A stretch of DNA of 25,711 nt from an uncultured Bacteroidia bacterium (GTDB taxonomy: Bacteria; Bacteroidota; Bacteroidia; Bacteroidales; UBA932): assembly GCA_902797895.1 (NCBI GenBank), contig CADBUS010000206.1:1-25711 (forward strand), in the 5' to 3' direction. The notes beneath the pieces were generated by a model that saw nothing but the letters and a program-made list of their open reading frames with translations, ran no database searches and was not told the DNA's origin. Position 1 is the first letter of the stretch. Each line of letters starts with the position of its first letter. Positions 7,847-15,067 of this stretch are shown here, piece by piece. Position numbers and translations under genes: made by a program.

Positions 7847-9047
7847 TGCCGCTAATCTCTTGTGGCAAAAACTCCAAATCTGCAAAATTACCTTTGTAGT
7901 CGTGGGCATATTTGTAGCCGCTGCTGTAGCCCAGCTCTTTCATCAGCTTTGTGGGTGCGTTTCTGAGGTGGAGCGGTACGGAGAGATCTCCTGTTTGCTC
8001 CACCATAGCCAGAGCCTTCTCTATTGCCATATATGCCGAGTTGCTCTTTGGGCTGGTTGCTAAGTAGATAGCGCACTCGGAAAGGGGAATGCGCCCCTCC
8101 GGCATACCTATTTGCCTGATTGCCTCAAAGGTAGATTGGGCAAGCAGTAGTGCGTTGGGATTTGCAAGGCCAATATCCTCTGCTGCCAAAATCACCATTC
8201 TGCGGGCAATAAACAGGGGATCTTCTCCGCCTTTTATCATTCTGGCAAGCCAATATACAGCTCCGTTGGGATCTGAGCCGCGCAGGCTCTTGATAAAGGC
8301 GGAGATAATATCGTAGTGCTGTTCGCCATTTTTGTCATAGAGTGCGGGGTTCTCCTGCAATCTATCTGTAACTATCTTATTATCAATAACGATAGGACTA
8401 TCGGGAGGAAAAGAATTAACAACTAAATCCAATATATTGAGCAGCTTGCGGGCATCGCCGCCGCTAAGGCGCAACAGAGCCTCGCTCTCGGCAATGGTTA
8501 TCTGCTGCTTTTTAAGAATCTCATCTTCTGTGATTGCCCTGTTGAGAAGCGAGAGCAAATCATCTGCGGTAAGCTCCTTTAATACAAAGACTTGGCAGCG
8601 TGAAAGCAGAGGACTGTTTACCTCAAAGGATGGGTTTTCTGTGGTGGCGCCAATAAGAATGATAGTGCCATCTTCAACTGCACCAAGCAGAGCATCTTGC
8701 TGCCCCTTGTTAAAGCGGTGAATCTCATCTATAAAGAGAATAGGGGTGGCCGCGTTAAAAAGGGTTTTCTCTTTGGCTTTGGCTATAACTTCTCTAACCT
8801 CCTTAACACCGGAGCTTACCGCTGAGAGAGTAAAGAATGGCCGTTGGAGCTGCTTGGATATGATATAAGCCAAGGTGGTTTTGCCAACGCCCGGAGGGCC
8901 CCAGAGTATAAATGAGGAGATGTTGCCGCTCTCAATCATATTCCTCAGAACAGAGCCGGCCCCAACAAGATGCTGCTGACCAACATATTGTTGAAGATTT
9001 TGAGGGCGTATTCTCTCTGCTAAAGGTATTTTGATGTCGATTGCCAT
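7761..9047 (-). CDS. rarA: RarA/MgsA-type AAA+ ATPase, replication-associated recombination protein
   Basis: The 428-residue cytoplasmic protein has Walker A GPPGVGKTT (50-58), Walker B ILFIDEIHRF (103-112), a sensor I region IGATTENPSFEVN and LLSRCQVF with the arginine finger. The C-terminal helical and tetramerisation regions contain AAEDIGLANP and the typical tail EFLPQEISG...FEPGD. RarA (MgsA, human WRNIP1) acts at stalled replication forks and single-stranded DNA gaps together with RecA and SSB. Length and termini are normal. Transcription comes from a strong divergent promoter shared with the DUF389 gene. Its last 86 bases overlap the convergent protease gene. Confidence 0.95.
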   Translation of the reverse strand: MAIDIKIPLAERIRPQNLQQYVGQQHLVGAGSVLRNMIESGNISSFILWGPPGVGKTTLAYIISKQLQRPFFTLSAVSSGVKEVREVIAKAKEKTLFNAATPILFIDEIHRFNKGQQDALLGAVEDGTIILIGATTENPSFEVNSPLLSRCQVFVLKELTADDLLSLLNRAITEDEILKKQQITIAESEALLRLSGGDARKLLNILDLVVNSFPPDSPIVIDNKIVTDRLQENPALYDKNGEQHYDIISAFIKSLRGSDPNGAVYWLARMIKGGEDPLFIARRMVILAAEDIGLANPNALLLAQSTFEAIRQIGMPEGRIPLSECAIYLATSPKSNSAYMAIEKALAMVEQTGDLSVPLHLRNAPTKLMKELGYSSGYKYAHDYKGNFADLEFLPQEISGTKIFEPGDNKREWEIAQKLRKDWEKYRY

Positions 9048-9065
9048 ATACTCTATTTTCTATCT

Positions 9066-9087
9066 GCAAATTTATCACTAAATTTGC
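9066..9087. repeat. Perfect inverted repeat joining two divergent -7 boxes
   Basis: The arms are GCAAATTTA (9066-9074) and TAAATTTGC (9079-9087), with spacer TCAC. The arms hold the -7 boxes of rarA (minus) and of the DUF389 gene (plus). The symmetry could simply come from two back-to-back consensus boxes, or could be an operator. Confidence 0.8.
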
Positions 9088-9096
9088 AAAGAACAA
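9067..9096 (-). promoter_or_regulatory. rarA: Promoter of rarA
   Basis: On the minus strand a TTG (9096-9094) is followed after exactly 19 bases by TAAATTTG (9074-9067). This is a full Bacteroidota promoter, 19 bases upstream of the rarA ATG. Its -7 box is one arm of an inverted repeat whose other arm is the -7 box of the divergent gene. Confidence 0.7.
9079..9086 (+). promoter_or_regulatory. -7 promoter element of the DUF389 gene
   Basis: TAAATTTG matches TAnnTTTG exactly and lies 12 bases before the ATG at 9099. No TTG is seen at the -33 position, so the promoter may be weaker than the rarA promoter it overlaps, or may need another factor. Confidence 0.55.
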
Positions 9097-9098
9097 CT

Positions 9099-10460
9099 AT
9101 GAGAAAGTATTGGGATTATATTAAAGAAGAATTACGTAAACTCTTTTCCCTTACTCAGGATTTGGAAGAGGAAGATGCTGTAATTGAGGGCATTAACCCA
9201 AGCATTTATTTTAAGGGGGGCAACCTCTGGATTTTGGTGTTTGCCATACTGCTGGCTTGCTTGGGGCTTAATGTAAATTCTACAGCAGTGATAATTGGCG
9301 CTATGTTGGTATCTCCGCTTATGGGGCCTATAATAGGGCTTGGGCTCTCTGTGGGTATCAACGATTTGCCGTTGCTTAAACGCTCGCTTAAAAACTATAT
9401 AGCGGCTACCGCAATAGGAATAATAACCGCAACAATCTACTTTGCTCTTACACCTTATTACGGGGCTCAGAATGAGCTGCTTGCAAGAACCTCTCCAACA
9501 CTCTACGATGTGCTTATAGCGTTTTGCGGAGGAGCGGCCGGCATACTCGCAATGGCGGTAAAAGGTAAGGGGAATGTAATTCCGGGAGTGGCTATAGCAA
9601 CAGCCCTTATGCCTCCGCTCTGCACCGCAGGCTACGGAATAGCTACAGGCCATTTGGTATATTTCTTTGGAGCTTTCTATCTCTACTTTATAAACTCTGT
9701 ATTTATTGCGGTTGCCACCTATCTGGGAGTTAGGATGATGGGCTATAAGCACAAGGTTATAATAGATAAGAAAAAGTACCAGAGAGTAAGGCACTACATA
9801 CTTGCTATAGTGGTTGTTACATTGGTGCCGGCCGCCTTTATGACAATAAATATTGTACGAGACAGCCTTACAGCCACAAGAATAGAGAATTTTGTAGATA
9901 AGGAGCTGAATTTTAGGGCCTCCCATATTGTGGCAAAAGATATAGACAAGTCAAACAAGATTATAAGTGTTGCAGCCATCGGGAGAGAGATTACTCACGA
10001 AGAGATAGAGGAGGCAAAAGCCTGTATGGGCAAATACAGATTGGCCGACTACAGGTTGAACATAATACAGGGCGGCGTATCAGATTCTCTGCTCCATATT
10101 GCAGATAAACTTACGGCTATAACAGCCACAACAACCTCAGCTATACAGTCTTATAAAGAGCAGCTTGCGGAGATGGAGAGGGTGAAGAAAAATCTTGAGG
10201 AATATACGCAGTACGAGCATCTTACAAAACAGATGATGGTTGAAGTGAGTGCCATATTTCCGCAAGTTGAGTCTTTGAGCATCTCCAATGCAACAGAAAG
10301 CAGTGCAGATACTGCTGTGGTGAACAGTTTTGTGCAGGTTGTGGCAAGGGTAAATGAGACAACTCCGCTCTCAAAAGAGGAGAGAGAGAGGCTTGAGAGC
10401 TGGATAAAACGCCGCATAGGCTCAGAGAAGGTGGAACTTATATTTCAGTCTGGAAAATAG
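9099..10460 (+). CDS. DUF389 family integral membrane protein
   Basis: The 453-residue protein has a short charged N-terminus, then about six membrane segments starting with LWILVFAILLACLGLNVNS (near residue 42), and a soluble C-terminal part of about 200 residues with a helical stretch (QSYKEQLAEMERVKKNLEEY). The conserved motif STAVIIGAMLVSPLMGPI followed later by ATALMPPLCTAGYG is typical of the uncharacterised DUF389 family. No transport substrate is established for the family that I can cite. The start ATG at 9099 sits just after a TAAATTTG box; an upstream TTG lies inside that box. Two secreted-protein genes follow after 17 and 18 bases, so the three are likely one operon. Confidence 0.88.
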   Translation: MRKYWDYIKEELRKLFSLTQDLEEEDAVIEGINPSIYFKGGNLWILVFAILLACLGLNVNSTAVIIGAMLVSPLMGPIIGLGLSVGINDLPLLKRSLKNYIAATAIGIITATIYFALTPYYGAQNELLARTSPTLYDVLIAFCGGAAGILAMAVKGKGNVIPGVAIATALMPPLCTAGYGIATGHLVYFFGAFYLYFINSVFIAVATYLGVRMMGYKHKVIIDKKKYQRVRHYILAIVVVTLVPAAFMTINIVRDSLTATRIENFVDKELNFRASHIVAKDIDKSNKIISVAAIGREITHEEIEEAKACMGKYRLADYRLNIIQGGVSDSLLHIADKLTAITATTTSAIQSYKEQLAEMERVKKNLEEYTQYEHLTKQMMVEVSAIFPQVESLSISNATESSADTAVVNSFVQVVARVNETTPLSKEERERLESWIKRRIGSEKVELIFQSGK

Positions 10461-10477
10461 AGAAAAGCAATTTGGCT

Positions 10478-11578
10478 ATGAATACTAAAAATAACCAAAA
10501 CCCAATTAGGCCGCTTTTGGCTGTTTGCACATTTTTGAGTTTGATTTTCTCATTTAACACACTCTTTGCGCAATTAGATAATGCAGATTTGGTTTTGGGG
10601 CGTACTGAGGAGAATTTTTTAAGTAAAACTACTGCTACATTTGACCTTGTGGTGGGAGTTAAGGAGTGCGTAACAAGCGCTATCTCCTATGATGAGATGA
10701 ACGGCAAAAAAGTTATTACAGGATATTTTCCGGAAGACAGACTAATTTTCAACAAAGAGGGTAAACTAATCAATAAAGAAAGATTTACAAGAAAATACGA
10801 CAAAAATCTTAAAAAAGTAATAACCTCACAAAAACCACATAGCAGAGAGCTTTTCCGATACAACGATAAGGGGTTGATAACCTCCGCAACACGCTTTTAT
10901 TTTGGGGATGAAGAGATGCCGGATACCGATATAGTAACTGTTGAAGTTTATTATAATGACAATAACCAAATAGAACTGACAAAGAATCTCATTAATGGCT
11001 TACTTCTTAGAACAGAGCAATTTATCTATAATACCGATGGTAAAATTGCAGTAAAAAACATCATATTAAATAGGGCAGAAATTCGTTCAGATTACAGAAT
11101 GGTATATCAGTACAACAGCGAGGGGCTTCTTAGTCAAAAGATAGAGATAAGAGATAGGGTTATTTTGGAAAAACATACATACGAGTATAATGCACAAGGG
11201 CTTGTTAGCCACGAGATTAAAGAGATAGGTACTCACCTTATAGAAGGGAATCAGGTATATGAGGGAGCGGATATTTATGAGTATTTTAACACTTATGATT
11301 CCAACGGCAATCTCTCTCTTGTTGAGCAGTATGAATATACCAGCCGCAACCAAAAGAATAAGAAGAAAAGCACCATATCGTACCATACAAAGTATGGAAG
11401 TAATAAGCAGATTCTATCTGAAGAGAGGGATGATAGTGCCAATAATTATAAAAAGTTATTTGAGTATGAATACGATTCCAAGGGAAGCATTATAAAAGAG
11501 ACAACGTACGAAATAGATAAAGCAACAAACCATAAAATTCTCTTAGGAGTAACCACCAACAAGATAACTTATTATTAA
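10478..11578 (+). CDS. Secreted YD-repeat (RHS-like) protein of unknown function
   Basis: The protein has 366 residues. A signal peptide lies near the N-terminus (PLLAVCTFLSLIFSF...LFAQ, cleaved near residue 32). Residues about 88-345 hold about eight degenerate YD-type repeats of the form Y-x-Y-[DN]-x-x-G-x-[IL], for example YQYNSEGLLSQ, YEYNAQGLVSH and YEYDSKGSIIKE. Such repeats form beta-strand wraps in RHS and teneurin proteins, but there is no RHS core or C-terminal toxin here; the protein ends ITYY. It is probably an exported binding or structural protein. I chose ATG 10478 over the TTG six bases upstream. By eye the gene is AT-richer than its neighbours. It sits 17 bases after the DUF389 gene. 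Confidence 0.75.
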   Translation: MNTKNNQNPIRPLLAVCTFLSLIFSFNTLFAQLDNADLVLGRTEENFLSKTTATFDLVVGVKECVTSAISYDEMNGKKVITGYFPEDRLIFNKEGKLINKERFTRKYDKNLKKVITSQKPHSRELFRYNDKGLITSATRFYFGDEEMPDTDIVTVEVYYNDNNQIELTKNLINGLLLRTEQFIYNTDGKIAVKNIILNRAEIRSDYRMVYQYNSEGLLSQKIEIRDRVILEKHTYEYNAQGLVSHEIKEIGTHLIEGNQVYEGADIYEYFNTYDSNGNLSLVEQYEYTSRNQKNKKKSTISYHTKYGSNKQILSEERDDSANNYKKLFEYEYDSKGSIIKETTYEIDKATNHKILLGVTTNKITYY

Positions 11579-11596
11579 CTATTTATTTGAATACTT

Positions 11597-12190
11597 ATGA
11601 AACGATTTGGATTGGCGGCACTAATGGTTTGCGGAGTGGTATTTTGCGGTTATGCCCAGAGTGAAATTTCAATAGATAGTACAAATATTCAGCATCCTAA
11701 AGGCAAAAATAGGTGGATAATAGGGGCTGAATTGCCTGTTTTTTCCATAGCCTCCGGCGGAAAGGCCGGATTGGCAACAGTAACATTCATTTATGGCAAA
11801 CAAAAAACGGAGAGATTTTTTCTTGGATATGGCATATCGCCATCATTGCATTTTGATTGGAGAAAAAATGATGGTTTTTGTGGGCGTAAGAGTTTAAGAA
11901 ATGGATATTTAGTTATTCCGCTTTATATAACTTTTCAACTCAATACAAGCAATAGAGAGAGTCCTTTTTTCTTTGATTTTAGACGAGGACTCAGCGGCTA
12001 TGTGGATTTAATAGATGGCAATCTTGATACTATAGGATTGCTAACAGGAGTTGGATTTGGCAAGAAAATTAAAACTCAATCCGGCAATTATTTTTCTATA
12101 ACAGCCAATACAAGAGTAACGCTTGCGATTTCTGCTGTTGGCATTGTACCCGATTTATATGCAGGCATTGGAGTGAATTATCATTTTTAA
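11597..12190 (+). CDS. Small secreted protein, predicted outer-membrane beta-barrel, unknown function
   Basis: The 197-residue protein starts with a clear signal peptide (GLAALMVCGVVFCGYAQ, cleaved after about residue 20). It continues with alternating-hydrophobic strands (WIIGAELPVFSIASGG, FFLGYGISPSLHFDW, GYLVIPLYITFQL, YAGIGVNYHF) and ends in Phe, as barrels recognised by the BAM machinery do. Its length fits an 8-stranded barrel. I do not recognise a named family. It lies 18 bases after the YD-repeat gene and may work with it at the surface. Transcripts would end at the bidirectional hairpin at 12377-12406. Confidence 0.7.
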   Translation: MKRFGLAALMVCGVVFCGYAQSEISIDSTNIQHPKGKNRWIIGAELPVFSIASGGKAGLATVTFIYGKQKTERFFLGYGISPSLHFDWRKNDGFCGRKSLRNGYLVIPLYITFQLNTSNRESPFFFDFRRGLSGYVDLIDGNLDTIGLLTGVGFGKKIKTQSGNYFSITANTRVTLAISAVGIVPDLYAGIGVNYHF

Positions 12191-12285
12191 TCATATAAGA
12201 ATTACAAAATTTAAGTTAGGGAATTTCCTAAGCGCAAATTTTGCATAGAAATTAAGGTAATGATTTTATGGAAATTATGTATTCC

Positions 12286-12304
12286 TAAATTGTCAGACAA
12301 TTTA
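12286..12304. repeat. 19-base palindrome in the 238-base spacer between convergent genes
   Basis: Arms TAAATTGTC (12286-12294) and GACAATTTA (12296-12304) flank a single A. The spacer 12191-12428 holds no convincing gene; it contains this palindrome, a GGAATTTCC half-palindrome near 12221, and the terminator. The location downstream of both genes makes an operator role less likely than a structural one. Confidence 0.6.
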
Positions 12305-12376
12305 TATTATGTTAAATAGAAATTTCAAAGACGCCAATTAAGAGCCGCTTTAACGCCCGGCCACTTTCAAAAAAAA

Positions 12377-12406
12377 ATAAAGGGGCTGACTAATCAGCCC
12401 CTTTAT
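12377..12406 (-). terminator. Hairpin terminator of the seven-gene operon, probably bidirectional
   Basis: A perfect 13-base stem (ATAAAGGGGCTGA at 12377-12389, TCAGCCCCTTTAT at 12394-12406) closes a 4-base loop. On the minus strand the stem is followed by a run of T residues (the A run at 12369-12377), a classic intrinsic terminator 23 bases after the HMA gene stop. The T-containing flank on the plus side is weaker but may end transcripts from 11597-12190. Confidence 0.88.
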
Positions 12407-12428
12407 TCGTTATTCTCTATGCGCTTGG

Positions 12429-12953
12429 CTATTTTTTCTCTTTTGCCTCTGTTTTGCAGTGGTCTGCATTTGCTGCACCCTCTGTTTTGCAATGGTCTGC
12501 ATTTGCTGCACCCTCTTTCTTGCAATGGTCCCCATCCTTCTTGGCTCCATCTTTCTTGCAGTGGTCGCCATCTTTCTTGGCGCACTCTTTTTTATCGCCG
12601 GCTTTAGCGCAGCAATCCTTCTTGTCTGCAGCCTTTTCAGTAGTTACCTTTTTCTCTTCTGCTTTCTTCTCAACAACTTTCTTCTCAGCCTTATAACCAA
12701 ACTTGTCAAAAGCCTTGATAATTGTCTCTTCGTTGGTCTTTTCGGCATCGTACTGAATAGTTACAGACTGCTCTGCAATATTTGTTTCAATGCTCTTAAC
12801 CCCCTTCTCAAAACGCAAGTTGCCCTTGATTTTTTCCTCACAACTTGAGCACGACATTTGCGGTGTGGTGGTGAGTACTATGGTTTTAATGTCTTTTGCA
12901 TAAACGACGCAGGCCATCAGCAGCATCGCCATAATCATCATTGTTCTTTTCAT
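12429..12953 (-). CDS. Exported HMA-domain metal-binding protein with tandem Cys/His/Lys-rich tail
   Basis: The protein has 174 residues. A signal peptide (residues 1-19, ending CVVYA) is followed by an HMA fold (about 22-92) with the CxxC site C35-S-S-C38 in PQMSCSSCEE, where Cu(I), Zn(II) or similar soft metals bind. A low-complexity Lys/Glu linker and a tail (about 113-170) follow, with four DHCK units at 130-133, 142-145, 153-156 and 164-167 and further Cys at 114, 115 and 124. The tail alone has seven Cys and four His, so it could bind several metal ions. Location should be periplasmic. It is the last gene before the terminator and lies 42 bases after the TonB receptor, fitting a metallochaperone or metal store for that receptor. 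HMA genes next to TonB receptors are familiar in Bacteroidota; the repeat tail is the unusual part. Confidence 0.88.
   Translation of the reverse strand: MKRTMMIMAMLLMACVVYAKDIKTIVLTTTPQMSCSSCEEKIKGNLRFEKGVKSIETNIAEQSVTIQYDAEKTNEETIIKAFDKFGYKAEKKVVEKKAEEKKVTTEKAADKKDCCAKAGDKKECAKKDGDHCKKDGAKKDGDHCKKEGAANADHCKTEGAANADHCKTEAKEKK
12448..12513. repeat. Two tandem 33-base repeats inside the HMA gene
   Basis: Copies at 12448-12480 and 12481-12513 differ at one position (G at 12459, A at 12492). Each encodes an 11-residue unit, read in the protein as ADHCKTEGAAN. Upstream in the gene, two more diverged units carry DHCKK. The period is a multiple of three, so copy-number change keeps the frame. Confidence 0.85.
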
Positions 12954-12995
12954 TTTTTTACTTGTTTTTATTTTGTTAATATAATAAATCTAAAG

Positions 12996-15062
12996 TTATA
13001 GTTTGCCAAAGTTTACGCGTATGCCCAGATAGCCCATTGCTCCTTGTACCGGCCCCCAAGCCAAAGTGGTATCAAATGTTGGACTCCACGGATTCTCTGC
13101 ATTGATAATTGGATTTTTCTGTTTGAAACCTGTTAGGTTTTCTACACCAACATAAATGGAGAAATGGCGGAACCAACGGGTTATTTGTGCGCTTACTTGC
13201 TCAAAAGCGTGGAAGCGTTCCGGCCATAGCGGATTACCTCCTGCATCTACGGTTGGTGTTGGCAGGCGGCCGCTGCCATTCAATTGCAATGTAGCATCAA
13301 ATTGCCACAATCCAAGCGGAGTCTTATAAGAGGCGGTAATCAATCCCTTATAACGACTGGTAAGGGGCTTGGTCATTAGTTTATTATCCTTTCCGTAAGA
13401 GCTCTTTACATCATTCAAACGATATGCCGCAGTAAGTGTCATTCCCTTAAAGAGTGGATAGGTTGCATCTATCTGGAAGGTGTGGCTATAAGATTTACCA
13501 CTGAGATTATGGATATGAATTAAATCACTACCCATCTCATAATCTACTATAGCCTGCTCTTTGAAATTGGTATAATAATAATCTGTATTCAGTTTTAAGA
13601 GTTTGTCTGATATTGGTATTAGCCAAGAGATGCTTGCACCATAATTCCAGGCCTCTTCTTGTTTCAAATCGGAATCAACACGCAACCAGCGTCCGCTTGC
13701 CAACAAGTTACTATTTTCTGCCAGAGCAAACGGTGTACGATACCCCTTACCTGCAGATAAACGGAAATTGACAAGGTCAAATGGTATGTACTTAATGTGA
13801 ACGCGCGGTGTAAGGAATGTTCCATAAAGGTTACTATGGTCGAGACGGAGTCCGCCCATCAGAATGAAGCGACTATTCTTGTTATAGGTGTATTGTGCAT
13901 ATACTCCGGAAGTTGTCTCTTTTTGTGTAATGTGATTTGGAGTATAATCCCCTATTGCACCTATTGGAATAAGCTCATCGCTTGGAAGATGGAGCATACC
14001 CATAGCATTCTGTTTAAGGTAATCGTGATTCAGACTCAAACCTGCAGAGAGATTATGCTCCGGAGTGAAGTTGCTCTCAAACATCAACTGTGCATAGAGA
14101 TTCTTCTGATTCACATCATAAGACTTTTTGCCATATCCCCCATCCATCTCGTGCAGGCTGCCATTTGCCATTAAAGCTATATTGGTTCCTTTCTCTTGAT
14201 TAAGCACAAAAGCGTGTTTCATATATGCCTCATAACGCTCTGTGTTAATGTTGATAAGATAAGGATCTGCCAATGGGGTGTGGTGATGGCCTCTCTGCCC
14301 GCCTTCGCGTTTTTCATTCAACAAACCAACGCCTGCGTGAAATATGTAATGCTCCCCTACGCTACGCCAACGGTTCTGTACATTATATTGCCTAACTTTG
14401 GGCATATCCACAAAACTATCTTTATTTTTGTCGTGATTCCCCCACTCATTCTCATAGTGCAGCAATAACTCTGTTGCCAAGGGGCCCTTTACGTGGATAT
14501 TTGCATCTGCATTGGCTTCCAACTTACCCATTGTGTTACCAAAAAGGTTAACAGCCAAGCTCTTATCATCATCGGGCTTTAGATATTCCACATCAATCTG
14601 ACCTGTTATTGACTCATATCCGTTGCGTACAGAGGCACTACCCTTGGATACTTGTATGCTTTTTATCCAAGGCCCCGGCACATACCCCAACGAATAGGGA
14701 GCTGCTGCAATACGGAAATTGGGCAGATTCTCTGTAAGCATCTGTACATAAGTACCTGAGAGACCGAGTAATTTAATCTGTTTTGCACCGGTAGCAGCAT
14801 CGCTATAGTTCACATCCACAGAGGGATTGGTGGTAAAGCTCTCACCAAGATTACAGCACGCAGCCTTAAACAATTCTTGCTGTGTAATTACAGTACCATT
14901 TACAGCTCCAGCCACACGCACAATACCACTCTTAGGCTTTACTGTTATAGAGTTCAAGTTATCCTTCTTGGAAACAGTATCAGCCTCCTGCGCCATCATA
15001 ACAGCAATTGTCAAAAACTGCGCAAAAACCATTAATACAATTTTTCTATTGAATCTTTTCAT
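12996..15062 (-). CDS. TonB-dependent outer-membrane receptor, probable metal or metal-complex transporter
   Basis: From ATG 15062 the protein has 688 residues: a signal peptide (1-25, ending VMMA), then directly a plug domain (about 45-165) and a 22-strand-type barrel to the C-terminus (LGIRVNFGKL). There is no STN and no carboxypeptidase-like domain, unlike the SusC protein of this operon. The plug has a Cys-Cys pair (C69-C70 in FKAACCNLGESF) and ends with YESITGQIDVEY. A barrel loop has a His cluster (GQRGHHHTP, H259-H261). These thiol and His groups, and the neighbouring HMA gene, suggest a soft-metal substrate, but that is inference. The ATG lies 5 bases after the metalloprotease stop; an in-frame TTG 9 bases upstream was not chosen. 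Confidence 0.85.
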   Translation of the reverse strand: MKRFNRKIVLMVFAQFLTIAVMMAQEADTVSKKDNLNSITVKPKSGIVRVAGAVNGTVITQQELFKAACCNLGESFTTNPSVDVNYSDAATGAKQIKLLGLSGTYVQMLTENLPNFRIAAAPYSLGYVPGPWIKSIQVSKGSASVRNGYESITGQIDVEYLKPDDDKSLAVNLFGNTMGKLEANADANIHVKGPLATELLLHYENEWGNHDKNKDSFVDMPKVRQYNVQNRWRSVGEHYIFHAGVGLLNEKREGGQRGHHHTPLADPYLININTERYEAYMKHAFVLNQEKGTNIALMANGSLHEMDGGYGKKSYDVNQKNLYAQLMFESNFTPEHNLSAGLSLNHDYLKQNAMGMLHLPSDELIPIGAIGDYTPNHITQKETTSGVYAQYTYNKNSRFILMGGLRLDHSNLYGTFLTPRVHIKYIPFDLVNFRLSAGKGYRTPFALAENSNLLASGRWLRVDSDLKQEEAWNYGASISWLIPISDKLLKLNTDYYYTNFKEQAIVDYEMGSDLIHIHNLSGKSYSHTFQIDATYPLFKGMTLTAAYRLNDVKSSYGKDNKLMTKPLTSRYKGLITASYKTPLGLWQFDATLQLNGSGRLPTPTVDAGGNPLWPERFHAFEQVSAQITRWFRHFSIYVGVENLTGFKQKNPIINAENPWSPTFDTTLAWGPVQGAMGYLGIRVNFGKL

Positions 15063-15067
15063 TTCTA

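Noticed and set aside
9132..9926. 264-codon open frame antisense to the DUF389 gene
   Set aside because: Rich in Tyr, Cys, His and Arg with no domain or signal; the plus-strand frame has clear DUF389 motifs and membrane segments.
12448..12580. Possible CRISPR-like array
   Set aside because: Repeats are directly adjacent with no spacers, are multiples of three and lie inside a coding frame.
12419..12848. Several open frames on the plus strand opposite the HMA gene
   Set aside because: They are repeats of short Cys- and Leu-rich units created by the 33-base tandem repeats and Lys-rich coding sequence of the HMA gene; none has a start signal or family likeness.
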